Assembly: GCA_024635655.1 (NCBI GenBank)
Contig: JAGXIL010000076.1
Coordinates: 1-42,105 of the forward strand
DNA from: Gillisia sp.
GTDB taxonomy: Bacteria > Bacteroidota > Bacteroidia > Flavobacteriales > Flavobacteriaceae
DNA: 42,105 nt
Direction of reading: 5' to 3'
This document shows, piece by piece, positions 25,472 through 34,547 of the stretch (position 1 is the first letter of the stretch; each line of letters opens with the position of its first letter). The position numbers and the translations under genes are program-made. A model generated the notes under the pieces. It did no database searches. It saw nothing but the letters and a program-made list of their open reading frames with translations, and was not told the origin of the DNA.

Positions 25472-27493
25472 TTATTTTTTGATCAATCCTGCACGTTTTA
25501 ATAACGCATTGGGTTGAGGTTCTTTTCCTCTAAACCTTTTATAGAGTTCCATTGGATGTTCAGTACCTCCCCTTGATAAAATATTGTCTTTAAATTTTTG
25601 AGCGATTTCTTTACTGAAGATCCCTTCCTCCTGAAAATATTCAAACGTATCTGCATCCAGGACTTCTGCCCATTTATAGGAATAATAACCGGCAGAATAA
25701 CCTCCCTGGAAAATATGTGAAAAAGAAGTGCTTACGCAGTTTTCCGGTACCTCCGGGAATAACTTAGTGGATTCAAATGCCTTTTCCTCATGAGCCTTCA
25801 CATCTTTGACACTTGTAGGATCGATACCATGCCAGCTCATATCCAACATTCCCAGGCTTATTTGCCTTAGAGTAGCCATTCCTTCCTGAAAATTGGCCAC
25901 CTTTTTAATTTTTTGTATTAATTCCACGGGAATTACCTCCCCGGTTTCATAATGTTTGGCAAATATTTCCAAAGCTTCAGGTTCATAGCACCAGTTTTCC
26001 AGTACCTGGCTTGGAAGTTCAACAAAATCCCAGTATACGCTTGTGCCGGAGAGACTGGGATATATAGTATCTGCCATCATTCCATGTAAGGCGTGGCCAA
26101 ATTCATGAAAAAGAGTGGTTACCTCATTGAACGTTAATAACGAGGGAGTGTTTTTTGTGGGTTTGCTAAAATTGCAGACTATGGAAATGTGAGGCCTTAG
26201 ATTCCGGTCCTTTTCAACGTACTGTGGGCGAAAGGAGGTCATCCATGCTCCGTCCCTTTTCCCGGGACGTGGATGGAAATCGGCGTAGAACAACGAAATC
26301 TCCCGATTATTTTCATCGGTTACCCTATAGGTTTTCACATCGGGGTGATAAACATCTACATCAAAAACCTCCTCAAAATTGAGATCATATAATTTGTTGG
26401 CAATGGTAAAAACACCGTCAATAACATTTTCAAGTTTAAAATAGGGTTTTAGCTTTTCATCATCGAGATCAAATAATTTTTGTTTTAATTTCTCACTGTA
26501 ATAAGAAGCATCCCATTTTTTTAACCTATCGATCTCATCCAATTCCCTTGCAAAATCATCCATTTCATTAAATTCTCTTTCTGCAGCAGGTTTTGCTTTC
26601 TGCAGCAGGTCGTTTAAGAATGTTTCAACCTTTTCAGGGCTTTCGGCCATTCGTTCTTCCAGTACAAAAGCGGCATGTGTGGGGTATCCGAGTAAATTTG
26701 CTCTTTTAAACCTTAATTTGGCGGTTTTTAAAACATTTTCCTGGTTATCTAGTTCATCTCCATGAAATCCCTTTGCTCCAAAGGCAAGTGCCAATTCTTT
26801 CCGCAACTCCCTGTTACTGGCATATTTCATAAAGGGGATATAGCTTGGGTATTCGAGGGTAAAGATCCATCCGGTTTTATCTTTTGCAGTTGCAACTTCC
26901 GCGGCTTCTTCAATTACATCTTTGGGTAATCCTGCAAGGTTGCTTTCATCGGTGATATGTAAGGTATAGCGGTTAGTTTCGGCCAAAACATTTTCTCCGA
27001 ACTTTAGGCTCAAAGAAGATAGTTCTTTGTCGATCTCCCGAAGTTGCTGTTTTTTATCTTCTGAAAGGTTTGCGCCATTTCTGGAAAAGGCTTTATATTT
27101 TTTATCCAGCAACATTTGCTGTTCAAGATTTAGATCCAGCACTTCTTTTTGATCGTAAACGGCCTTTACCTTTTTAAATAAAGCATTATTTAAAATGATG
27201 TCATTTCTGAAATCTGAAAGTATAGGGGAAACTTCTTGTGCGATCTTCTGGATCTCATCATTGGTTTCTGAAGAATTTAAATTGAAGAAAATGCTGGTAA
27301 TAAGGTCCAGTTGTTTCCCTGAAAATTCCAAAGCTTCTATTGTGTTCTCAAAGGTAGGATCTTCTTTAGAAGCTGCTATTTCCTCAATTTCTGTCCTGGC
27401 ATCTTCAATGGCTTTTACAATTGCAGGTTTAAAATGCTCATTCTTTATATTTGAAAAGGGGGCAGTTTCAAAATTTTGCAATAGTGGATTCAT
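25472..27493 (-). CDS. M3-family oligopeptidase (peptidyl-dipeptidase Dcp / oligopeptidase A type)
   Basis: Zinc metallopeptidase of 673 residues that degrades short peptides, probably in the cytoplasm, as no signal peptide is visible. The catalytic motif HEFGH (H463, E464, H467) lies in LFHEFGHALHGMM. The M3 C-terminal signature FSHIFQGGYSAGYYSYKWAEVLDADTFEYF is present. The N terminus (NPLLQNFETAPFSNIKNEHFKPAI) matches the Dcp/OpdA family. It lies alone between the sigma gene and purE, and no clear promoter match was found in the 238-nt upstream spacer. Confidence 0.92.
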   Translation of the reverse strand: MNPLLQNFETAPFSNIKNEHFKPAIVKAIEDARTEIEEIAASKEDPTFENTIEALEFSGKQLDLITSIFFNLNSSETNDEIQKIAQEVSPILSDFRNDIILNNALFKKVKAVYDQKEVLDLNLEQQMLLDKKYKAFSRNGANLSEDKKQQLREIDKELSSLSLKFGENVLAETNRYTLHITDESNLAGLPKDVIEEAAEVATAKDKTGWIFTLEYPSYIPFMKYASNRELRKELALAFGAKGFHGDELDNQENVLKTAKLRFKRANLLGYPTHAAFVLEERMAESPEKVETFLNDLLQKAKPAAEREFNEMDDFARELDEIDRLKKWDASYYSEKLKQKLFDLDDEKLKPYFKLENVIDGVFTIANKLYDLNFEEVFDVDVYHPDVKTYRVTDENNREISLFYADFHPRPGKRDGAWMTSFRPQYVEKDRNLRPHISIVCNFSKPTKNTPSLLTFNEVTTLFHEFGHALHGMMADTIYPSLSGTSVYWDFVELPSQVLENWCYEPEALEIFAKHYETGEVIPVELIQKIKKVANFQEGMATLRQISLGMLDMSWHGIDPTSVKDVKAHEEKAFESTKLFPEVPENCVSTSFSHIFQGGYSAGYYSYKWAEVLDADTFEYFQEEGIFSKEIAQKFKDNILSRGGTEHPMELYKRFRGKEPQPNALLKRAGLIKK

Positions 27494-27706
27494 ATATTTT
27501 TGTATTAGAGAATTTTTGTAGGAATTTTCTTCAATAGCGCTTTTTATCGATATTTCCTGTCAAATTAAGATTAATTTATATTTTTTTTGTACATTTATCT
27601 ATTCTGTATCACCGTGAAAAGTTAAAAGAAAAGTAGTTGCTAATAGTTTGAATAAATATTTAGAATGGTTAATAAATTATGATTTTGAGCAAAAAGTGCT
27701 ACTCTT

Positions 27707-27730
27707 GAAGCCACGTCCAGGCGTGGCTTC
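27707..27730. terminator. Hairpin at the purE 3' end
   Basis: GAAGCCACG-TCCAGG-CGTGGCTTC forms a 9-bp stem directly after the purE stop (27732-27734). On the minus strand no T run follows at once; on the plus strand TTTAATTTTTT follows. It probably ends the purK-purE transcript, but the orientation is ambiguous. Confidence 0.5.
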
Positions 27731-27731
27731 T

Positions 27732-28217
27732 TTAATTTTTTAAGTCCCTGGCGCCTGCTAATACTTTTTCTTTAAGACCTTCTTTATATACCAATATTTT
27801 ATCCAACATACATTTATCTGCAGAGGCTATGATCTGTGCTGCAAGAATCCCTGCGTTTTTTGCCCCGTCAAGTGCTACGGTTGCTACCGGAACTCCGCCC
27901 GGCATCTGTAAAATAGAAAGTACAGAATCCCAGCCATCAATAGAATTACTCGATTTTACAGGCACCCCAATAACCGGAAGGGGAGACAATGAGGCGATCA
28001 TGCCCGGTAAATGAGCAGCTCCTCCGGCACCGGCAATAATTACCTTTATTCCCCTGAGATGGGCATTTTTTCCGTAATCAAAAAGCTTTTCAGGAGTGCG
28101 ATGTGCAGAAACGATGTCAACTTCTACTTCTATATCAAATCCTTTAAGGATATCAATTGCTTCCTGCATGACCGGAAGATCACTGGTACTGCCCATTATA
28201 ACCGCTACTTTGCTCAT
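27732..28217 (-). CDS. purE: N5-carboxyaminoimidazole ribonucleotide mutase PurE
   Basis: Converts N5-CAIR to CAIR in purine synthesis, working after PurK. The 161-residue length is typical. GSTSDLPVM (9-17) and SAHRTPEKL hold the substrate-binding and catalytic residues. AGAGGAAHLPGMIAS and LPVIGVPVKS complete the class I PurE signature. It lies 86 nt downstream of purK on the same strand. Confidence 0.96.
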   Translation of the reverse strand: MSKVAVIMGSTSDLPVMQEAIDILKGFDIEVEVDIVSAHRTPEKLFDYGKNAHLRGIKVIIAGAGGAAHLPGMIASLSPLPVIGVPVKSSNSIDGWDSVLSILQMPGGVPVATVALDGAKNAGILAAQIIASADKCMLDKILVYKEGLKEKVLAGARDLKN

Positions 28218-28303
28218 AATTCAACTTTTGTTTGATCAGATTGAAAAATACCTGATGTTAATTATACACTTTTTATTAAATCTAAATCCGGTAGGGTTTG
28301 ATA

Positions 28304-29461
28304 TTATTTACTCACAACTTTAATTGTTTTTTTTACTTCTTCGGCAATCCTCCGCGCTTCATTCAGGTCCTGGTTCACAATGGTTACGTGGCCCATTTTT
28401 CGGAAAGGCCTTGTCAGTTGCTTTCCGTAGATATGAGGAGTAACTCCGGGCAATTTTAAGATCCGGTCAATGTTTTTATAAGAAACGGGTCCTGAGTGAC
28501 CTTCTTCTCCGGAAAGATTGACCATTATTCCTCCCAATTTACTTTCTGTACTTCCTAAAGGAAGATCCAGGATCGCCCTTAGATGTTGTTCAAACTGATT
28601 AGTAAAACTTGCTTCAATACTATAATGGCCGCTATTGTGTGGTCTGGGGGCAACTTCATTCACCAGGATCTCATCATCCTTTGTTTGAAACATTTCCACG
28701 GCCAGGAGCCCATGGTGTTGAAAAGCTTCGGAAACATTTTTCGCGATCTCCCTTGCCTTTTCAGCCACACTTTCCTCAATACGGGCAGGACAAACTACAT
28801 ATTCCACCTGATTTGCAGTGGGATGAAACTCCATTTCAACCACGGGAAAAGTTTTTATTTCACCTGATGGGGATCTTGCTACTATAACCGCAAGTTCATT
28901 TTTGAATGGCACCAGGTCTTCAGCAATACATGCCCCCGGAGTGATTTGTTCAAGATCGTCTCCGGTGCGTACCACCATTACTCCTCTTCCGTCATAACCA
29001 CCCGTAGTGCTTTTCCATACAAACGGCATCTTAAGATTACCTTCTTCCAAAGCTTTAACCATTCCCTCCCTGGAATCAAATACCTGATATGGCGCGGTTG
29101 GAATGTTGTTAGACGTATAGAATTTCTTCTGAACCGATTTATCCTGTATTTTTTCCAGGGTTTGTGAGGAAGGATAGACCTTTATTCCTTCTTTCTCCAG
29201 TTGCTTTAACGCCTCTATATTCACTCCTTCTATTTCGAAGGTAAGCAGGTCTACCTTTCTTCCGAAATTTAGAACTGTATCAAAATCCATAAGCTCCCCC
29301 TGTTGAAAGTAATTCGCAGCAATTCGGCAGGGAGCTTCTTCGCTTGGGTCCAGCACAAAGGTCTGGATGTCAAATTTACGGGTTTCATATAGCAGCATTT
29401 TGCCCAATTGACCACCGCCTAATATTCCTAATTTAAACTCTGATGAAAAATAGTTGATCAT
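28304..29461 (-). CDS. purK: N5-carboxyaminoimidazole ribonucleotide synthase PurK
   Basis: ATP-grasp enzyme that carboxylates AIR with bicarbonate. The 385-residue product starts MINYFSSEFKLGILGGGQLGKML. VWKSTTGGYDGRGVMVV is the ATP-binding loop, and EVAPRPHNSGHYSIEA is the metal-binding segment. A TTG codon at 29482 extends the frame by seven codons, but ATG29461 fits family starts. TATTTTTG (29487-29480, minus) would be the -7 box, giving a short leader. It is divergent from hpt-adk. Confidence 0.95.
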   Translation of the reverse strand: MINYFSSEFKLGILGGGQLGKMLLYETRKFDIQTFVLDPSEEAPCRIAANYFQQGELMDFDTVLNFGRKVDLLTFEIEGVNIEALKQLEKEGIKVYPSSQTLEKIQDKSVQKKFYTSNNIPTAPYQVFDSREGMVKALEEGNLKMPFVWKSTTGGYDGRGVMVVRTGDDLEQITPGACIAEDLVPFKNELAVIVARSPSGEIKTFPVVEMEFHPTANQVEYVVCPARIEESVAEKAREIAKNVSEAFQHHGLLAVEMFQTKDDEILVNEVAPRPHNSGHYSIEASFTNQFEQHLRAILDLPLGSTESKLGGIMVNLSGEEGHSGPVSYKNIDRILKLPGVTPHIYGKQLTRPFRKMGHVTIVNQDLNEARRIAEEVKKTIKVVSK

Positions 29462-29479
29462 AAACGCGACGAATTTGAA

Positions 29480-29487
29480 CAAAAATA
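29480..29487 (-). promoter_or_regulatory. -7 element of the purK promoter
   Basis: TATTTTTG on the minus strand, 18 nt before ATG29461. No TTTG at 20 nt. It overlaps the TTG alternative start, which argues against that start. Confidence 0.45.
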
Positions 29488-29564
29488 ATTTTTTAAGATG
29501 GATTGTCGAAGAAATCAGGGATAAATCGGTGAAATAGTTAGTACACCTAGTTGTTTAGAATCCT

Positions 29565-29572
29565 TATCTTTG
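29565..29572 (+). promoter_or_regulatory. -7 element of the hpt-adk promoter
   Basis: TATCTTTG exactly matches TAnnTTTG, 19 nt before the TTG start at 29592. No -33 TTTG was found at the usual spacing. Confidence 0.5.
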
Positions 29573-29591
29573 CTCCTTTAAAATAAAAAAA

Positions 29592-30710
29592 TTGATCCAG
29601 TTACACGATTTAACTTTTACGCCTTTTATCTCAGAAGAAAAGATCACCAGATCTATAGAGAAAATTTCCCGGAAGATTAATGAGGATTTTAGTGGTGAAA
29701 AACCGGTATTCCTGGTTGTGCTTAACGGTGCATTCATGGTGGCTACAGAGATCATAAAGAGGTTTGACGGTGAGTGTGAAGTGACCTTTGTGAAGTTAGG
29801 CTCATATGAAGGGACCGCCACAAAGGGCACTGTAGATACTTTGATTGGCCTTAGCCATAGTCTCCAGGGAAGACAGGTGGTTGTAATTGAAGATATTGTA
29901 GATACAGGAAATACCCTCGCGGCATTAGACAGGATTTTAAAAAGGCACCAGGTAGCCGGTTATAAAATAGCTACATTATTCTTCAAGCCGGCAGCATATC
30001 AACAAGCGTATCCTATTGATTATGTTGGGATGGAAATTCCCAATGATTTTATAGTTGGATTTGGTTTGGACTATGATGGTCTTGGCAGAAATCTAACTCA
30101 GGTATATAAACTAAAAGAAGAAACCATGACAAATTTGGTATTATTTGGCCCTCCCGGAGCAGGAAAAGGTACACAGGCAAGTGTGCTGAAGGAAAAGTAT
30201 GAACTTATCCACATTTCAACCGGAGATGTTTTTAGATATAACATTAAAAATGAAACAGATCTGGGAAGACATGCCAAATCTTTCATGGATAAAGGTCAAC
30301 TGGTTCCAGATGATGTAACCATTAAAATGCTTGAAGCGGAAGTAGATAAAAATACAGATGCAAAAGGTTTTATTTTTGATGGGTTTCCAAGAACTGTGGC
30401 CCAGGCTGAAGCCTTATCTGATCTTCTAGCCAAAAAGAATACTGAGGTTTCAGCAATGATCGCCCTGGAGGTAGATGATGAGGTCCTGGTGAAACGGCTA
30501 CTGGAAAGAGGGAAAACATCCAATCGTGCAGATGATGCCGATGAGGATGTTATCAGACACAGGATCAAAGTATACTATGAAGAAACCGCCATTGTAAAAC
30601 AATATTACCTGAAACAGGATAAATATTACGGAGTAGATGGTGTAGGTAGTGTAGAGGATATTACCGAAAGAATAAGTAAGGTCGTAGATTCTTTACAAAA
30701 GAAGAATTAA
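29592..30710 (+). CDS. Fused hypoxanthine phosphoribosyltransferase - adenylate kinase
   Basis: A 372-residue two-domain protein. Residues 1-175 are a hypoxanthine phosphoribosyltransferase with the PRPP motif VVVIEDIVDTGNTLA (96-110) and VGFGLDYDGLGRNL near its end. Residues 179-372 are a short-type adenylate kinase with P-loop GPPGAGKGT (186-194), STGDVFR, FDGFPRT and LLERGKTSNRADDAD, lacking a zinc LID. The junction keeps a Met at 179 (ATG30126), the ancestral adk start, from which separate translation is conceivable. The start is TTG: its first residues MIQLHDLTFTPFIS match Hpt N termini and no ATG lies nearby. The fusion couples purine salvage to nucleotide balance. obg follows after 91 nt. 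Confidence 0.93.
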   Translation: MIQLHDLTFTPFISEEKITRSIEKISRKINEDFSGEKPVFLVVLNGAFMVATEIIKRFDGECEVTFVKLGSYEGTATKGTVDTLIGLSHSLQGRQVVVIEDIVDTGNTLAALDRILKRHQVAGYKIATLFFKPAAYQQAYPIDYVGMEIPNDFIVGFGLDYDGLGRNLTQVYKLKEETMTNLVLFGPPGAGKGTQASVLKEKYELIHISTGDVFRYNIKNETDLGRHAKSFMDKGQLVPDDVTIKMLEAEVDKNTDAKGFIFDGFPRTVAQAEALSDLLAKKNTEVSAMIALEVDDEVLVKRLLERGKTSNRADDADEDVIRHRIKVYYEETAIVKQYYLKQDKYYGVDGVGSVEDITERISKVVDSLQKKN

Positions 30711-30801
30711 TAAAGTAAATCAAATCGATTCCTGCAGAAAAGGAAAAAGGATCTGAAGATCCTGAAGTATAAATGCAGTTGATTGCAAGGAAAAATATAG
30801 A

Positions 30802-31809
30802 ATGACTGAAGGGAATTTTGTTGATTACGTTAAAATACATGTGGCTTCCGGAAAAGGAGGGCAGGGATCTGCGCATTTGCGCCGTGAAAAATATGTGGCC
30901 AAAGGTGGCCCTGATGGAGGAGATGGGGGTCGTGGAGGACACGTCATATTAAAAGGGAATAAAAACCTCTGGACCTTATTTCATTTAAAGTTTAAACGCC
31001 ACGTAAGAGCTGAACATGGTGAAAGCGGTGGAAAGCAAACCAGTACGGGAGCAGATGGTGCTGATCAATATATCGATGTGCCGCTGGGTACTGTGGTAAG
31101 AGATACAGAAACTCAGGAGGTGATCCACGAAATTACTGAAGACGGTCAGGAAATTATTGTTGCAGAAGGGGGTAAAGGCGGTCGTGGAAACAGCCATTTT
31201 AAAACTTCTACCAACCAAACCCCACGGTATGCCCAACCCGGTATGGATGGGGATGAAGTGGATGTGACCCTGGAGCTTAAACTACTTGCCGATGTAGGTT
31301 TAGTAGGATTTCCCAATGCAGGTAAATCAACTTTACTTTCTGTAATTACGGCGGCCAAGCCTAAAATTGCAGATTACGAATTTACAACGCTCAAACCCAA
31401 TCTTGGGATAGTAGAATACAGGGAATATAAAACCTTTGTGGTTGCTGATATTCCGGGAATCATTGAAGGAGCTGCGGAAGGTAAAGGGATTGGACACCGT
31501 TTTCTCAGGCATATTGAGAGGAATTCCACATTACTGTTTTTAGTCCCTGCAGATGCTCCGGATATTTCTAAACAATACGAGATATTACTGGATGAATTAC
31601 GCCGGTATAATCCGGAAATGCTGGACAAAGACAGGCTGGTGGCAATTTCAAAAAGCGATATGCTCGATGAAGAACTTAAAGGAGAACTAAAGGCTGAACT
31701 CGATAAAAATTTAAATGCTCCATATATATTTATTTCTGCAGTTGCTCAACAAGGCCTTACTCAGCTAAAAGATAAACTTTGGGAAATGCTAAATAAGGAG
31801 GCTGTTTAA
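30802..31809 (+). CDS. obg: GTPase Obg (CgtA)
   Basis: Ribosome-associated GTPase involved in 50S maturation and stress response. The N-terminal Gly-rich Obg domain (1-158) includes [17 protein letters not shown] and [12 protein letters not shown]. The G domain has G1 GFPNAGKST (169-177), G2 [13 protein letters not shown]3 DIPGIIEGA and G4 ISKSD (Ser in place of the usual Asn of NKxD). SAV serves as G5. The 335-residue form lacks the C-terminal OCT domain, as is common in this phylum. It probably shares the hpt-adk transcript. Confidence 0.95.
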   Translation: MTEGNFVDYVKIHVASGKGGQGSAHLRREKYVAKGGPDGGDGGRGGHVILKGNKNLWTLFHLKFKRHVRAEHGESGGKQTSTGADGADQYIDVPLGTVVRDTETQEVIHEITEDGQEIIVAEGGKGGRGNSHFKTSTNQTPRYAQPGMDGDEVDVTLELKLLADVGLVGFPNAGKSTLLSVITAAKPKIADYEFTTLKPNLGIVEYREYKTFVVADIPGIIEGAAEGKGIGHRFLRHIERNSTLLFLVPADAPDISKQYEILLDELRRYNPEMLDKDRLVAISKSDMLDEELKGELKAELDKNLNAPYIFISAVAQQGLTQLKDKLWEMLNKEAV

Positions 31810-31868
31810 TTATTGTTAATCAGTTAATTTCAGGAAAGGATTTTATGTAACTTTAAAAAAACTCCTTT

Positions 31869-32390
31869 ATGAAGATCTTTCAATGTTTTGTTTTTCTTGT
31901 TTTAATTACTGCCTGCAATACACCTCAAGCTGTTTATGACTATGATGATAAGGTAGATTTTACAGCCATTCAAACCTATGGTATCTATCCTGACCTTGTA
32001 ACCAATCTCAGCCAGCTGGATGAGCAGCGCCTTCTTTCAGTTCTTCACGAGGAGTTACAAAATAAAGGGCTTGCAGTATCTGAGGAGCCCGGGATCTACG
32101 TAAACTTTCATGCTTCAGAATACCAAACCGAAAGCAGCAATAACCTGGGGGTTGGAGTAGGGGGCACCGGCAGGAATGTTGGGGTAGGGGTTTCCGGAGG
32201 GATCCCACTGGGTGGTCCAGATACTTATTTGCGAGTAACATTTGACTTTGTAGATGCTCAAAATGATTCCCTTATCTGGCAGGCAGTTATTGACGCGAAA
32301 TTTGATAAAGACAGTTCTCCGGAAAAGAGAGAAGAGCGTTTAAGAGTAATGGTGAAAAAAGCTTTAGATGGTTATCCTCCGAAAAAATAA
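31869..32390 (+). CDS. DUF4136 lipoprotein
   Basis: A 173-residue protein with a lipoprotein signal (lipobox VLITAC, Cys16). The body matches the DUF4136 pattern: an N-terminal YDYDDKVDFTAIQTYGIYP, a Gly-rich middle (GVGVGGTGRNVGVGVSGG), then YLRVTFDFVDAQNDSLIWQAVIDAKF and a terminal helix. The function of the family is unknown. It lies 59 nt after obg in the same direction. Confidence 0.85.
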   Translation: MKIFQCFVFLVLITACNTPQAVYDYDDKVDFTAIQTYGIYPDLVTNLSQLDEQRLLSVLHEELQNKGLAVSEEPGIYVNFHASEYQTESSNNLGVGVGGTGRNVGVGVSGGIPLGGPDTYLRVTFDFVDAQNDSLIWQAVIDAKFDKDSSPEKREERLRVMVKKALDGYPPKK

Positions 32391-32861
32391 TTTTTATTAT
32401 ATAATCCTTTTCTCATAAGGGGTTAAATGAATAAATACATTCCTTAACAGTTTCCATCTTTTTATCTACATGTTTACTTCATGCTTAAATAGCAATTTCT
32501 AATCAAATTTAAGACCTACTAAGTCTTGATGAGGGTAGTAATGTTTTCCATATTAAAGGACCTCTTCTTACCATATACTTTTCCAAGAAAACCAAATTGT
32601 AACCCGATCCCTGAATTATGAAGAAGAATTTTGGCGGCAGGATTTTTTATTTATGGAGTAGTTCCACTATATAATTAATTAAGGAAATTATACTTCTTTC
32701 CCTATGGTAGCAGGGAGACTAAGAGTAAACTTTTCTTTGGTTGCTCCGGGTCAGGTGAGAGGGTAATTTTTTCTATTAAACGGAGGCTTATCTGTATCAT
32801 AAAACTTGTTTATAGGTTGATCCGGCTTTTTTAGTGGTTTAGTAAGAATTAGATGAAAATA
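32391..32861. other. 471-nt gap, mostly non-coding
   Basis: No intact gene. On the minus strand 32519-32650 is open for 43 codons that look like a protein C terminus (see the pseudogene entry). The remainder is AT-rich with no recognised RNA or promoter. Confidence 0.5.
32519..32747 (-). pseudogene. Possible remnant of an outer-membrane beta-barrel gene
   Basis: Frame 32650-32522 on the minus strand reads NPAAKILLHNSGIGLQFGFLG KVYGKK and continues to LIKT, then two stops at 32519 and 32516. It has the alternating hydrophobic and Gly-rich pattern of a barrel C terminus. Upstream in another frame (32747-32688) GATKEKFTLSLPATIGKEV is also barrel-like. The frame change and intervening stops suggest a broken gene. 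The similarity is by eye only, and chance is possible. Confidence 0.3.
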
Positions 32862-32889
32862 AAAATGCCCCGGTTTCCCGGGGCATTTT
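32862..32889 (-). terminator. Terminator of the OmpA/PorP/giant protein operon
   Basis: A 12-bp perfect stem AAAATGCCCCGG / CCGGGGCATTTT with a 4-nt loop, followed on the minus strand by TTTTTATTTT, 24 nt after the stop of the OmpA-family gene. Confidence 0.9.
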
Positions 32890-32913
32890 CTTTGGTTGGT
32901 TAGTTAGTGCAAC

Positions 32914-34533
32914 TTAATTCATAATTGTGAACTCACTACGTCTGTTTCTGGCATATTGCTCAGCAGTACATCCGGTAGGTTCTGTACAATCATTCAATGG
33001 CATGCTCTCGCCAAATCCTTTAGCAGTTAATCTTTCTCTTTCGATTCCCTGGCTTACCAGGTACTCAAGAGTAGACTGGGCACGTCTTTCAGAAAGAGCC
33101 ATGTTATATGTATCAGTTCCTCTTGCATCGGCATGAGATCCAATTTCTATTTCAAGAGAAGGATACTTCTTCATGATATCTGCCACTTTATTAAGGGTTG
33201 ATTCAGATTCTTCTTTGATTGTTGCTTTATCGAAGTCAAAGTAGATATTTCCTACATCTCTTAACTGTTGCCTTCCTGTTTCAGGATTAGTTTCTCTTTC
33301 ATCAATTTCAACAACAGGAGGAGTATACTCTTCCCTTGTAAAGTTGTAAAGATTGTCTGTTCCTCTTCTGTTTGAAGCAAACCAACCATCATCCTGACCT
33401 TCCTTGATCACAAATGCAAAATCATCATTGGCACTGTTAACTGAAGTTCCCAGGTTACGCACTTCGGTGAAATCACCCTCTGTACTGTAGATATCAAGAT
33501 TACCAAATCCCTGGTGTCCGTCAGATGAAAAGTAAAGTACATCCTGATCACTAATAAAAGGGAATTGTTCTCTGTGTGGAGTATTTACCTCAGGGCCAAG
33601 ATTTCTTGGAGTTCCAAAAGTTCCATCTTCATTTATATCTACAACATAGATATCAAAAGAACCTTCAGATCCTGGCATATCACTGGCGAAGTATAATTGG
33701 CTTCCATCTGCACTTAAACTTGGATGCTCTGTAGAATATTCTTCACTTGAAAAAGGAAGGACTTCAATGTTGGTCCAGGTTCCATCAACGTTTTCTGCAC
33801 GATAAAGGCTAATGTGGGCAACTTTAACTTCATCTTCATTCTTTACTCTGTTGTCATTGGTACGGTCAAAGTACATGGTCATACCATCCTGACTAAAGGT
33901 TGCAGAACTTTCGTGAGAATCTGAATTAATATCTCCCGGAAAAAGTACTATGTTGGTTAACTGTCCCTCATCATCAACATCTGCAGTATAAAGATCCAGC
34001 GTTGGCTTTTTGTTCCACGGATAGATTGGTCTTGCCTGATTTCTTGTAGAAGCAAAAGTTACCTGGTCCCCGTAATAGCCAATTCCAAAATCGGCAGATG
34101 CTGCGTTGTTCATTACCTGGTTGGTAGTGAAAACGTGCGAAACGGTAGTGTCAAGTTCTTTTCTGAATTCTTCAAAATTAAAGTCTTTTCCATAGTAATC
34201 GGAAAAGTATTCATCAGCTTCTTCCTCGTTTCCTGTAGCCATTAAAGCATGTGCAAAACGAAATTTGTATTCCGGTTCTACTATTTCTTCATGTCTTAGG
34301 AAAAGAATTCTGTAAACCTCTGTGGCATTACCCATGTTATGGGTAAAGAAATATGCGTCTCCTAAATTTTGAAGCACTTCCTGGTTCTTATCTGATACTT
34401 TCTCATAAGCTTCAGCAGCATCGACATAAGCTCTTTGAGCGAAGAATCGATCTCCTTTTCTTATTTCAGAATTTTGTGCAAAGCCTGAAACACTTATAAG
34501 GATTATTAATATTGAACTATATAATTTTTTCAT
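32914..34533 (-). CDS. TPR / PD40 repeat / OmpA-domain outer-membrane protein
   Basis: The 539-residue product has a signal peptide ending SGFAQ (residue 20). Residues about 25-140 are TPR-like helices (GDRFFAQRAYVDAAEAYEKV...EVLQNLGDAYFF). A beta-propeller region of PD40/WD40-like repeats (about 155-400) has SQDGMTMYFDR, SADGSQLYFASDMPG...DIYVVDI and YFSSDGHQGFGNLDIYS. The C-terminal OmpA peptidoglycan-binding domain (about 425-539) has IYFDFDKATI and HADARGTDTYNMALSERRAQS. PorE and similar T9SS-linked proteins share this layout. It is the last gene of the operon, 14 nt after the PorP/SprF gene, and probably anchors the system to the cell wall. Confidence 0.88.
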   Translation of the reverse strand: MKKLYSSILIILISVSGFAQNSEIRKGDRFFAQRAYVDAAEAYEKVSDKNQEVLQNLGDAYFFTHNMGNATEVYRILFLRHEEIVEPEYKFRFAHALMATGNEEEADEYFSDYYGKDFNFEEFRKELDTTVSHVFTTNQVMNNAASADFGIGYYGDQVTFASTRNQARPIYPWNKKPTLDLYTADVDDEGQLTNIVLFPGDINSDSHESSATFSQDGMTMYFDRTNDNRVKNEDEVKVAHISLYRAENVDGTWTNIEVLPFSSEEYSTEHPSLSADGSQLYFASDMPGSEGSFDIYVVDINEDGTFGTPRNLGPEVNTPHREQFPFISDQDVLYFSSDGHQGFGNLDIYSTEGDFTEVRNLGTSVNSANDDFAFVIKEGQDDGWFASNRRGTDNLYNFTREEYTPPVVEIDERETNPETGRQQLRDVGNIYFDFDKATIKEESESTLNKVADIMKKYPSLEIEIGSHADARGTDTYNMALSERRAQSTLEYLVSQGIERERLTAKGFGESMPLNDCTEPTGCTAEQYARNRRSEFTIMN

Positions 34534-34547
34534 GTTGTCTCTGGTTT

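Noticed and set aside
29462..29482. TTG start for purK at 29482
   Set aside because: It overlaps the probable -7 box (29480-29487), and ATG29461 gives a normal PurK N terminus.
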